A stretch of DNA of 64,000 nt, from contig NZ_RJSF01000049.1 in assembly GCF_003725535.1 (NCBI RefSeq), positions 1 through 64,000 of the forward strand, given 5' to 3'. Below, one piece after another: positions 20,998 through 29,140 of this stretch. The notes under the pieces are model-generated. The model was given only the letters and a program-made list of their open reading frames with translations. It was not told the origin of the DNA and made no database searches. Numbering within the stretch: the stretch's first letter is position 1; each line of letters begins with the position of its first letter. A program made the position numbers and the translations under genes. The stretch is from Nocardioides pocheonensis (GTDB lineage: Bacteria > Actinomycetota > Actinomycetes > Propionibacteriales > Nocardioidaceae).

Positions 20998-21840
20998 ATG
21001 ACACAGATGTCCGAAGCTGGGGTGGGGGACCGGGTTGAGCGCGTCGGGCAACGGGCGGACGCGAGCGGCTGGCTCGACACGGCCGTGCGGTTCGGCCTGG
21101 TTGCCTACGGGGTCGTCTACCTGATGATCGCCTGGGTGGCGGGCCAGCTCGCCGTCGGCCACCACTCCGGCCGGCCGTCGCCTCAGGGCGCGCTCGCGGA
21201 GCTGGCCCGGCAGCCGCTCGGCAAGGTGCTGCTGTGGGCGATCGCGGTCGGCCTGTTCCTGCTGGTCGCCTGGAGGCTGCTCGAGGCGTTCGTCGGCCAC
21301 CGGAGCTCCGACGGTGCCGAGCTCGCGGGGAAGCGGGCCCTGTCGGCGGGCAAGGCCGTGCTGTACGGCGCACTGGGCGTGAGCGCGGTCAAGGTGGCCA
21401 CGGGGAGCGCTCAGCAGGGTCAGTCCGCGCGGGCCCGGACGATGACCGCGAAGCTGATGGATCTCCCCGCGGGGCAGTGGATCGTCGGGCTGATCGGCCT
21501 GGCCATCATCGTGTACGGCGCGGTCCTCATCTGGAACGGCTTCACCGACCGGTTCCTCAAGCACCTCGACGGGCAGGGACGCTCCGGGGACGCCGGACGT
21601 GCCTACACGTGGTTCGGCCGGATCGGCTACTGCGCGAAGGGTCTCGCCTTCGGGATCGTCGGTGTCCTGGTCGGCTACGCCGCGGTCACGCACCAGCCGA
21701 AGAAGTCAGGTGGGCTCGACCAGGCGCTGGCCAAGCTCCTGCACCAGCCGTTCGGCCCGTGGCTGCTGCTGGCGACCGCCGTGGGCATCGGCTGCTACGG
21801 CCTCTTCTGCTTCGCCTGGGCCCGCCACCTCTCGCGCTGA
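20998..21840 (+). CDS. DUF1206 family membrane protein
   Basis: A 280-residue membrane protein with six hydrophobic helices in three pairs, each pair opening with a related segment (LVAYGVVYLMIAW; AVLYGALGVSAVK; YCAKGLAFGIVGV). This threefold repeat is the hallmark of DUF1206, whose function is unknown. The frame is open well upstream through the repeat array; ATG 20998 is chosen because it gives a short polar N-terminus before the first helix, though ATG 21007 is equally possible. GAGGG lies only two bases before 20998. It converges with the next gene, seven bases apart. Confidence 0.8.
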   Translation: MTQMSEAGVGDRVERVGQRADASGWLDTAVRFGLVAYGVVYLMIAWVAGQLAVGHHSGRPSPQGALAELARQPLGKVLLWAIAVGLFLLVAWRLLEAFVGHRSSDGAELAGKRALSAGKAVLYGALGVSAVKVATGSAQQGQSARARTMTAKLMDLPAGQWIVGLIGLAIIVYGAVLIWNGFTDRFLKHLDGQGRSGDAGRAYTWFGRIGYCAKGLAFGIVGVLVGYAAVTHQPKKSGGLDQALAKLLHQPFGPWLLLATAVGIGCYGLFCFAWARHLSR

Positions 21841-21847
21841 GCGCCCG

Positions 21848-24295
21848 TCAGGCGCGCACGGCCAGGCCGTCGGGATCGACGAGCGGGCGCAGCGACACCG
21901 AGGCAGGGCAGCGCGTGCCCCCCACGTCCACCGCGTACGACGCGCCCAGAAGCCAGTCGCGGTCGACGACCCCGCCGGCGGGGTCCCACACGTAGGCGAG
22001 CCCGACTCCGGCGCCCACCGTCGCGCCCCAGGCTGCGGACATGACCTGGCCGGCCGGAGCGCCGTCGCGCAGCACGAGCTCGCCGCCCCACGGCATCACC
22101 TCGGGGTCGGCGAGGGCGAACGACACGAGCCGTCGGTGTGCCCCTTCGGCACGCACGCGCTCCACCGCAGTCCTCCCGAGGAAGTCGACGTCGCCCTTGA
22201 GCTTGCAGGCGAACTGCAGGCCGGCCTCCACCGGACCGTAGTCCGGCGTGAGCTCGCGGCCGAACGCGCGGTAGCCCTTCTCCAGCCGCAGCGAGTCGAT
22301 CGCGTAGTAGCCGCCGCGCCGAACCCCCAGGTCGGCGCCCGCATCGACGAGGTCCTCGTGGACCCCGACGGCGAACTCCGCCGGCACGTAGAGCTCCCAC
22401 CCGAGCTCGCCGACGTAGGTCATCCGGGTGGCGCGCACGGTCGCGTAGCCGAGGTCGATCTCCCGGCTGGTGGCGAAGGGGAAGCCGACCAGGTCGGCGC
22501 GGGTCAGGCGCGAGAGCAGGTCGCGCGACCGCGGACCCATCACGCCGAGCACGGCGTACGCCGACGTGACGTCGACGACCTGCGTCGACGAGCCCGCCGG
22601 GAGGTGGCGTCGGAGGTGGTCCTGGTCGCGCTCCGTGGTCGCGGAGCTGCTCACCAGGAGGAACTCGGTGGGGGACAGCCGGGTCACCGTGAGGTCGGAC
22701 TCGTAGGTCCCGCGCGCGTTGAGCAGACCGGTGTAGACGACGCGGCCGGTCGGCACCGCCACGTCGGCCGTGCACAGCCACTGCAGGTCGGCCTCGGCGT
22801 CCGGTCCGACGACCAGGTACTTCGAGAACGACGTCTGGTCGAACACCGTCACCGCCGTACGGGTGTTCGCGTGCTCGGCGGAGACGTGCGGCAACCAGTC
22901 CGGCTTGGCCCACGTGGGGGTGGAGGCGAAGCCCTCGGGTGCGAAGTAGTTCGGTCGCTCCCAGCCCATCTTGCTGCCGAACCGGGCGCCGGCCGCCTCG
23001 AGCAGGTGGTGGACGGGGGACCGGCGGAAGGGCCGGGCGGTGCGCATCTCGCGGTCCGGCCACGGGATCTCGTAGTGCAGGCCCAGCACCTCGCCGACGC
23101 GGTCACGAAGCCACGTGCTGTTGCCGTTGAACCGGGCGAACCGCCGGATGTCGACCGCGGTGAGGTCGGAGGTCGGCTCACCCTCCACGATCCACTCGGC
23201 CAGCGCGCGTCCGGCCCCGCCGGCCGACGCGATGCCCACCGAGTTGAAGCCCGCGCCCACGTAGAAGTTCCGCACCTCGGGTGCCGCACCGAGGATGAAC
23301 TGGTTGTCCGGGGTGAAGCTCTCCGGGCCGTTGTAGAACTTCCGGATCCCCGTCTGCGCAAGGGCCGGGACGCGCTGCACCGCGCTGTCCATCAGCACCG
23401 AGAAGTGCTCCCAGTCCTCGTCGAGCAGCTGGAACTCGAACGGGTACGGCACGTCCTCGGGGGCGACCCAGGGCTTGGCCTCGGGTTCGAATCCTCCGAC
23501 GACCAGCCCGCCGACCTCCTCCTTGAAGTACGTGTAGCCGTCCGGGTCGCGCAGGATCGGGAGGTCCGGCCGCACACCGTCGATCTGGTCGGTCACCACG
23601 TAGAAGTGCTCGGCCGAGTGCAGCGGCACCGTCACGCCGGCCATACGGCCGACCTGCGCGGCCCACTGGCCCGCGCAGTTCACGACCACCTCGGCCTCGA
23701 TGTCCCCCGCGTCGGTGCGGACCCCGGTCACGGCGTCACCTGCCAGCAGCACGTCGGTCACGCGCACGCGCTCGAAGACCTGCGCCCCGCCCTGCCGCGC
23801 GCCCCGGGCGAGTGCCTGGGTCAGGTCGGTGGGGTTGGCCGTGCCGTCACCGGGCAGCCACAGGGCGCCGGCGAGGTCGTCGATGCGAATCAAGGGGTAG
23901 CGCTCCGCGGCCTCGGCCGGCGTGAGCAGGTGGCACTCGAGCCCGTAGGCGTCGGCGGACGCGGCCGTACGCCGCAGCTGGGTCATCCGGTCCGGCGTGC
24001 GCGCGACCGTCACGCCACCGACCCGCTTGAACCCGGACGACAGGCCGACCTCCGCCTCGAGCGACTCGTAGAGCGAGGCGGAGTACTGCACCAGGCGGGT
24101 TCCGCTCTCCGTGGCCCGCAGCTGACCGACGAGGCCGGCCGCGTGCCACGTCGTACCGCCGGAGAGGTGTCCCTGCTCGAGCAGCACGACGTCGGTCCAG
24201 CCGAGGCGCGCGAGGTGGTAGGCGACGCTGGTGCCGATCACGCCGCCGCCGACGATCACCACGCGGGCCCGTGCGGGCAGAGTCGGCTCAGGCAC
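21848..24295 (-). CDS. Dimethylglycine/sarcosine dehydrogenase-like FAD oxidoreductase fused to a GcvT domain
   Basis: An 815-residue two-domain enzyme. The N-terminal DAO-type domain has the FAD motif VVIVGGGVIGTSVAYHLARLG (residues 9-29) and GTTWHAAGL near 48, whose His is the covalent FAD site in dimethylglycine and sarcosine dehydrogenases. The C-terminal half from about residue 430 is a GcvT/aminomethyl-folate domain (FDQTSFSKYLV; YVGELGWELYVP; SLRLEKGYRAFGRELTPDYGP). It should oxidatively remove an N-methyl group and pass the one-carbon unit to tetrahydrofolate. The GTG at 24295 overlaps the kinase-like gene by eight bases; the open frame upstream of it is not protein-like. Confidence 0.88.
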   Translation of the reverse strand: MPEPTLPARARVVIVGGGVIGTSVAYHLARLGWTDVVLLEQGHLSGGTTWHAAGLVGQLRATESGTRLVQYSASLYESLEAEVGLSSGFKRVGGVTVARTPDRMTQLRRTAASADAYGLECHLLTPAEAAERYPLIRIDDLAGALWLPGDGTANPTDLTQALARGARQGGAQVFERVRVTDVLLAGDAVTGVRTDAGDIEAEVVVNCAGQWAAQVGRMAGVTVPLHSAEHFYVVTDQIDGVRPDLPILRDPDGYTYFKEEVGGLVVGGFEPEAKPWVAPEDVPYPFEFQLLDEDWEHFSVLMDSAVQRVPALAQTGIRKFYNGPESFTPDNQFILGAAPEVRNFYVGAGFNSVGIASAGGAGRALAEWIVEGEPTSDLTAVDIRRFARFNGNSTWLRDRVGEVLGLHYEIPWPDREMRTARPFRRSPVHHLLEAAGARFGSKMGWERPNYFAPEGFASTPTWAKPDWLPHVSAEHANTRTAVTVFDQTSFSKYLVVGPDAEADLQWLCTADVAVPTGRVVYTGLLNARGTYESDLTVTRLSPTEFLLVSSSATTERDQDHLRRHLPAGSSTQVVDVTSAYAVLGVMGPRSRDLLSRLTRADLVGFPFATSREIDLGYATVRATRMTYVGELGWELYVPAEFAVGVHEDLVDAGADLGVRRGGYYAIDSLRLEKGYRAFGRELTPDYGPVEAGLQFACKLKGDVDFLGRTAVERVRAEGAHRRLVSFALADPEVMPWGGELVLRDGAPAGQVMSAAWGATVGAGVGLAYVWDPAGGVVDRDWLLGASYAVDVGGTRCPASVSLRPLVDPDGLAVRA

Positions 24296-25202
24296 CGGAC
24301 GCCTCCTCGAGCAGTCGGGTGAACCCGGGATCGGCGAACGCGGCCCGGGCCTTCTCGTAGCGCTCCAGTCCCCAGGACCAGAAGTCGAAGTCCAGCGGAC
24401 TGGCGGCCGCCTGGATGAACCCCCACAGCGACCAGCCGTAGCTGCTGCACAGCGCCTGGAGCCGCACCCGGGCGTGGTCGGCACGCGTCGGGGTGCCGAA
24501 GTAGGCCTCCGTCCAGGCCTGCGTCATCTCCGGGGTGAACCCGCACTCGGCGGCGGTGTTGCCGAGCTCGAAGCAGGCGTCGTTGTTGCCGGAGTACTCG
24601 TAGTCGATGAGCCAGGTCCGCGTGCCGTCGTCGATGAAGTTCGCGGCGAGCAGGTCGTTGTTGCAGGGCACGGTCCCCGTGGCGCGGACGGCGAGCGCAC
24701 GGCGTACGTCGTCCCACGGGTCGGCGTAGGCCTCGTAGCCGTCGGGAAGCCGGAAGCCGCGCTCGCGGATCGTCGCCAGGTACGCCGCCCGGCGGGCGAA
24801 CATGTCGAAGTGACCGGTGAACCGCGGCCCGGCGTGCAGGGCGCGCACCGCTCGCGCCGCGCGGGTCATCACGTCGGGGTCGGTGAAGTCGGCGTCGACC
24901 AGCGCCCGTCCCGGCAGGTAGCCGATCACGAGCATGCCGAGATCGGGTCGGAACTCGAGCACCGGCGCACCGACGCCTGCCTCGGCGGCGGCGAGGGTGT
25001 TGCGGTGCTCCGCCTCGCGGTCGATCCCGAGCAGGGACGGGTCGCCGTGCGAGCACCGCACGACCACGTCCAGCGCCGGCTCCCGGCCGTCGTCCGTGCG
25101 GACGCGCAGGTTGACGTTGGTGAGCCCACCGGGCAGCTCGGTGACGGACCAGGACCGCCCCGCCAGCACGGCGAGGCGGTCCAGGTGTTCCCCAGACGTC
25201 AA
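24288..25202 (-). CDS. Choline/ethanolamine kinase-like phosphotransferase (APH fold)
   Basis: About 304 residues of the aminoglycoside-phosphotransferase/choline-kinase fold. GGLTNVNLRV near residue 24 is the nucleotide loop. The catalytic loop reads CNNDLLAANFI, and the metal-binding segment is WLIDYEYSGNNDACFELGN, the pattern of choline kinases. The first residue of the loop, usually His, is Asn here. It lies two bases after the permease and overlaps the FAD/GcvT gene by eight, so all three form one operon. The start is uncertain: TTG 25202 follows the permease stop; a GTG at 25169 is an alternative. Confidence 0.78.
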   Translation of the reverse strand: MTSGEHLDRLAVLAGRSWSVTELPGGLTNVNLRVRTDDGREPALDVVVRCSHGDPSLLGIDREAEHRNTLAAAEAGVGAPVLEFRPDLGMLVIGYLPGRALVDADFTDPDVMTRAARAVRALHAGPRFTGHFDMFARRAAYLATIRERGFRLPDGYEAYADPWDDVRRALAVRATGTVPCNNDLLAANFIDDGTRTWLIDYEYSGNNDACFELGNTAAECGFTPEMTQAWTEAYFGTPTRADHARVRLQALCSSYGWSLWGFIQAAASPLDFDFWSWGLERYEKARAAFADPGFTRLLEEASGA

Positions 25203-25204
25203 GG

Positions 25205-26815
25205 TCAGGCGTCGAACGCCTCGACGACGGCCTCGTCGATCGTGTGCTTCGGCCCGGTGAACCAGTGGCGGGCCGAGGCGAACCACCAGATCGTGACCAG
25301 CGCGATCGTGCCGAAGGTGAGGATCGGTGCGTAGTTCACGAACTTCCAGGCGAAGTCCTTGTTGCCGATCCAGCCCGACGGGTAGAGCGGGAGGATGAAG
25401 TAGATCGAGATGACGACGATCTCGATCACCGCGACCAGGTTCATCCACTTGTACTTCGGGCCGTTCGTCCAGCCGCCCGGTTCGAACCCGTCGCCGAGCT
25501 TCCAGCGCAGGAAGATCGGGATCGCGAAGGCGAGGTACAGACCGATCACCGCGACCGACACGACGGCGTAGAAGGCGGTCGGCAGGATGATCGGCGCGTC
25601 CTTGGTGCCGAAGTTGACCTCGATCAGGGCCGGCAGCGTGATCAGCCCGGCGATCACGGTCACGAACATGACGGCGTTCGCGGGCACCTTCTTGGCATTG
25701 ACCTTCGACCAGATCGCCGACCCGGGGATGGCGCCGTCGCGGCTGAACGCGAAGGTCATCCTCGAGGCGCTGGTCAGGCACGCGGTCGTGCAGAAGAGCT
25801 GCCCCGCCGCGGAGATGAGGATCACGATGGTGTGCCAGGAGGTGCCCAAGGCCTGGCCGAGGATGACGTCGGAGCCGTAGTACCCCTGGTTGACGCCGTC
25901 GGTGACGGCTCCCGGGTCCTTCACGGCGAAGAGGAGCGCGAGCAGCAGGATCCAGCCGCCGACGGCCGAGTAGAAGATCGAGCGCCAGATGCCCTTGGCG
26001 GCGCCGTCGGCGGCGTCGTGGGTCTCCTCGGAGAGGTGGGCCGAGGCGTCGAACCCCGTGATCGTGTACTGGGTGAGCAGGAAGCCGAGGGGGAGGACCA
26101 GGAACCAGAACATCGTGCCGTTGTTGGCCCCGCCGTCGTACCCGGAGTTGTTGATCCGCTCGCTGAGCACCCAGCCCACGCTCTGGTGGTGGTCAGGGAC
26201 GATCACCAGCACGAGGATGATCAGGGCTGCTCCGGCGACGTGCCACCACACCGAGATGTTGTTGACGATCGCCAGCAGGTGGCTGGAGAAGATGTTCGCG
26301 AGCGCCGCCAGCACGAGGATCACGACGAACTCGATGAACACCCGCTGCAGGCTGTAGTGGGCTGCCCAGCTCTTGCTCAGCAGGCCGAGGAAGATGTCGA
26401 CGAAGTTGGCCGCGCCGTACGCGACCGACGCCGTGACCGCGATCAGGCCGATCAGGTTCAGCCAGCCGGTGTAGAAGCCGGCTGCCGGGCCGCCGAGCTT
26501 GGACGCCCACCAGTAGATGCCGCCCGAGGTCGGGTACGCCGACACCAGCTCGGACATCGTGAAGCCGATGATCAGGATGAACAGCGAGATGACCGGCCAG
26601 CCCCACGTGATCGCGATCGGCCCGCCGTTGCTCCACGCCTGGCCGAACGTGGTGAAGCAGCCGGCGAGGATCGAGATGATCGAGAACGAGATCGCGAAGT
26701 TCGAGAACCCGGACCAGGTCCGTGACAGCTCCTGCTTGTACCCGAGCTTGGCGAGGTGGAGTTCGTCGGCGCTCAGCGCATGGTGCTCGTGGATCGGTTC
26801 GTGGGCTTCCGGCAT
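25205..26815 (-). CDS. APC-superfamily amino acid/amine permease
   Basis: A 536-residue transporter with about twelve hydrophobic helices. The N-terminal motif LGYKQELSRTWSGFSNFAISFSI and the GGIYWWASKLGGPAAGF segment near residue 100 are typical of the amino acid/choline/GABA branch of the APC superfamily. It probably imports the amine handled by the flanking catabolic genes. The ATG at 26815 has a GAGAGG ribosome site. A promoter (TCGACA, 18 bases, TAGCGT) lies upstream and overlaps the regulator's promoter. Confidence 0.88.
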   Translation of the reverse strand: MPEAHEPIHEHHALSADELHLAKLGYKQELSRTWSGFSNFAISFSIISILAGCFTTFGQAWSNGGPIAITWGWPVISLFILIIGFTMSELVSAYPTSGGIYWWASKLGGPAAGFYTGWLNLIGLIAVTASVAYGAANFVDIFLGLLSKSWAAHYSLQRVFIEFVVILVLAALANIFSSHLLAIVNNISVWWHVAGAALIILVLVIVPDHHQSVGWVLSERINNSGYDGGANNGTMFWFLVLPLGFLLTQYTITGFDASAHLSEETHDAADGAAKGIWRSIFYSAVGGWILLLALLFAVKDPGAVTDGVNQGYYGSDVILGQALGTSWHTIVILISAAGQLFCTTACLTSASRMTFAFSRDGAIPGSAIWSKVNAKKVPANAVMFVTVIAGLITLPALIEVNFGTKDAPIILPTAFYAVVSVAVIGLYLAFAIPIFLRWKLGDGFEPGGWTNGPKYKWMNLVAVIEIVVISIYFILPLYPSGWIGNKDFAWKFVNYAPILTFGTIALVTIWWFASARHWFTGPKHTIDEAVVEAFDA

Positions 26816-26828
26816 GGTGCACCTCTCG

Positions 26829-26852
26829 GGTCGGACGACACTTGGTCGGACG
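26829..26852. promoter_or_regulatory. Direct repeat GGTCGGACG, candidate operator
   Basis: GGTCGGACG occurs at 26829-26837 and again at 26844-26852, a 15-base period, covering the -10 box and start region of the permease promoter. It could be the binding site of the divergently encoded FadR-type regulator; this is an inference from position. Confidence 0.4.
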
Positions 26853-26879
26853 CTAGACCCGCGTCGTTCACGGTGTCGA
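26850..26879 (-). promoter_or_regulatory. Promoter of the permease operon
   Basis: On the minus strand TCGACA (26879-26874) and TAGCGT (26855-26850) are 18 bases apart, a good sigma-70-type match. The leader to the ATG at 26815 would be about 30 bases. Confidence 0.55.
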
Positions 26880-26895
26880 GACCCCGGTGTAAATT
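26867..26895 (+). promoter_or_regulatory. Promoter of the regulator and catabolic operon
   Basis: TTCACG (26867-26872) and TAAATT (26890-26895) are 17 bases apart. The A/T-rich -10 stands out in this GC-rich sequence. It overlaps the opposing permease promoter by 13 bases, so one bound regulator could block both. Confidence 0.55.
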
Positions 26896-26967
26896 CGGTA
26901 TGAACTCAGACCTTTATCCAGACCGGTTCGTTGACACCCGCGACCGCTCGTGTCGAGGATGTGCCTC

Positions 26968-27714
26968 ATGACCGCCGGATCCCTCCCCGAACCTCCGGTG
27001 ACGGATCTGCTGGACAGCGTGCTGCACCCGGTGCGCGGTCACCATGCCTTCGAGGCCTGCGTGGAGCGGCTGGCCACGGCGATCCGGCTCGGCGTCTACC
27101 CGTTGGGCACGACGCTGCCCAGCGAGCGCGACCTGGCGATCCGCCTCGGGGTGTCGCGGGCGACCCTGCGCGAGGCAATCGCGGCGCTGCGCGAGGCCGG
27201 CTTCGTCGAGACCCGGCGCGGTCGCGGCGGCGGGACCGTGGTGACCCAGAAGCCGAAGACGCCTGCCGGTCGGGCGGCGGTGCGGGTGACGGCCGCGAAG
27301 CGTCGGGCGTGGCTCGACGCGCTCGACTTCCGCCGCGTCGTCGAGCCCGGCGCGGCCGCGCTCGCCGCGGAGCGCGAGCTGACCGACGGGCAGCGCGAGC
27401 AGCTCGAGCAGGCACTCGCCGACGTCAACGAGGCGCGCAAGCCCGCCGAGCACCGCCAGGCCGACTCGCGCCTGCACCTGACCGTGGCCGCGCTCTCGGC
27501 GTCGCCGCGCCTGATCGAGGCGGTCACCAGCGTGCAGGCGAGCCTGCACGAGATGCTGCTCGCGATCCCGGTGCTCGACCGCAACATTGCGCACTCCGAC
27601 CGCCAGCACGCCCGGATCGTCAGGTCGGTGCTCAACGGACAGCCCACTCGCGCCCGCCGGGCGATGGAGGACCACTGCGACGACACCGCCGCGCTCCTGC
27701 GCGGTCTGCTCTGA
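26968..27714 (+). CDS. FadR/GntR-family transcriptional regulator
   Basis: About 248 residues. A GntR winged-helix domain (residues 25-85: LATAIRLGVYPLGTTLPSER, then LGVSRATLREAIAALREAGFV) is followed by an all-helical FCD ligand domain (DFRRVVEPGAAALAA; DSRLHLTVAALSASPRL; HARIVRSVLNGQPTRARRAM) with the Asp/His metal-binding residues of this class. It likely responds to the amine or a glutamylated intermediate and controls both divergent operons. ATG 26968 has GAGG nine bases upstream; GTG 26950 and ATG 26959 are alternatives. Related regulators precede glnA4-type genes in Streptomyces. Confidence 0.87.
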   Translation: MTAGSLPEPPVTDLLDSVLHPVRGHHAFEACVERLATAIRLGVYPLGTTLPSERDLAIRLGVSRATLREAIAALREAGFVETRRGRGGGTVVTQKPKTPAGRAAVRVTAAKRRAWLDALDFRRVVEPGAAALAAERELTDGQREQLEQALADVNEARKPAEHRQADSRLHLTVAALSASPRLIEAVTSVQASLHEMLLAIPVLDRNIAHSDRQHARIVRSVLNGQPTRARRAMEDHCDDTAALLRGLL

Positions 27715-27727
27715 GAAGGATGTGCCG

Positions 27728-29092
27728 GTGAAGACACCACGCAACAACCGCATGCTCACCGTCGGGGACCTCCGGGACCAGGTCGGCATGGGCAAGGTCG
27801 ACACCGTGGTCGTCGCCTTCACCGACATGCAGGGCCGGCTGCAGGGCAAGCGCCTGCACGCGCAGTACTTCCTCGACGTCGTGCTCGGCCACGGCACCGA
27901 GGGCTGCAACTACCTGCTCGCCGTCGACATCGACATGAACACCGTCGACGGCTACGCGATCTCGTCCTGGGAGCAGGGGTACGGCGACATGGAGTTCGTG
28001 CTCGACCTCGACACGATCCGGATGCTCCCGCACCTCCCGGCGACCGCCATGGTGCAGTGCGACCTCGCGTGGCCCGACCGCCGTCCGGTCGTGCAGTCGC
28101 CGCGCGCCATCCTTGCGCGCCAGGTGGCGAAGGCGGCCGACGCGGGGTTCGTGGCCCTGGCCGGCACCGAGCTCGAGTTCATCGTCTTCGACACGACGTA
28201 CGAGGAGGCCTGGAACGCCGGCTACCGCGGCCTTCCGCCGTCCAACCAGTACAACGTCGACTACTCGATCCTCGGCACGAGCCGGATCGAGCCGCTGCTG
28301 CGCGACCTGCGCAACGCCACCTACGCCGCGGGCATGAACGTCGAGGGCGCGAAGGGCGAGTGCAACTTCGGGCAGCACGAGGTCGGGTTCCTGTACGACG
28401 AGGTGCTGGTCACCGCTGACAACCACGCGGTCTACAAGACGATGGCCAAGGAGATCGCCGCCCAGCACGGCAAGGCGCTCACGTTCATGGCGAAGTACAA
28501 CGAGCGCGAGGGCAACTCCTGCCACATCCACCTGTCCCTGCGCGGCGCCGACGGGACGATCGTCTTCGGCGAGGGGGCGGAGCGGTCACCGACGTACGAG
28601 CACTTCATCGCGGGCATGCTCGCCACGATGCGCGACTTCACGCTCCTCTACGCGCCGAACGTCAACTCCTACAAGCGGTTCGCCGCCGGGTCGTTCGCCC
28701 CGACCGCGATCGCCTGGGGGCTCGACAACCGCACCTGCGCGATCCGGCTGGTCGGTCGCGGTCCCTCGGCGCGCCTGGAGAACCGGGTCCCCGGTGGCGA
28801 CGTGAACCCCTACCTCGCGCTCGCCGCGATGCTCGCCGGTGGGCTGCACGGCATCGAAGAGGAGCTCCCGCTCGAGCCGCAGCTGGTCGGCAACGCCTAC
28901 GAGTCGGACAAGCCGCACGTGCCGTCGACCCTGCGCGACGCCCGCGACGCGTTCCACGGGTCCGCGATCGCCCGCTCGGTCTTCGGTGACGAGGTGGTCG
29001 ACCACTACACGAACATGGCCGACGTCGAGCTGCTCGCCTACGGCGCCGCCGTGACCGACTGGGAGCTGCGGCGCAGCTTCGAGCGAATGTGA
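27728..29092 (+). CDS. Glutamine-synthetase-like gamma-glutamyl-amine ligase
   Basis: 454 residues. The glutamine synthetase catalytic segments are present: AGTELEFIVFD near 150, GECNFGQHEVGF near 215, NSCHIHLSL near 265, and RLENRVPGGDVNPYLALAAM near 360. Length and context (regulator, aldehyde dehydrogenase, SDR, amidotransferase-fold hydrolase, amine permease) point to a PuuA/GlnA3/GlnA4-type ligase that joins glutamate to an amine with ATP, and not to a nitrogen-assimilation enzyme. The C-terminal adenylylation motif of GlnA I is not seen. GTG 27728 has AAGGA about eight bases upstream. Confidence 0.85.
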   Translation: MKTPRNNRMLTVGDLRDQVGMGKVDTVVVAFTDMQGRLQGKRLHAQYFLDVVLGHGTEGCNYLLAVDIDMNTVDGYAISSWEQGYGDMEFVLDLDTIRMLPHLPATAMVQCDLAWPDRRPVVQSPRAILARQVAKAADAGFVALAGTELEFIVFDTTYEEAWNAGYRGLPPSNQYNVDYSILGTSRIEPLLRDLRNATYAAGMNVEGAKGECNFGQHEVGFLYDEVLVTADNHAVYKTMAKEIAAQHGKALTFMAKYNEREGNSCHIHLSLRGADGTIVFGEGAERSPTYEHFIAGMLATMRDFTLLYAPNVNSYKRFAAGSFAPTAIAWGLDNRTCAIRLVGRGPSARLENRVPGGDVNPYLALAAMLAGGLHGIEEELPLEPQLVGNAYESDKPHVPSTLRDARDAFHGSAIARSVFGDEVVDHYTNMADVELLAYGAAVTDWELRRSFERM

Positions 29093-29140
29093 GAAGCGGG
29101 TGGCCGAGCGAACGCATGCGAGAGAGGACGTGAGGACGCA

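Noticed and set aside
21599-24322. A 907-codon plus-strand frame opposite the FAD/GcvT gene
   Set aside because: The minus-strand gene has clear FAD and GcvT motifs; the plus-strand product is motif-free.
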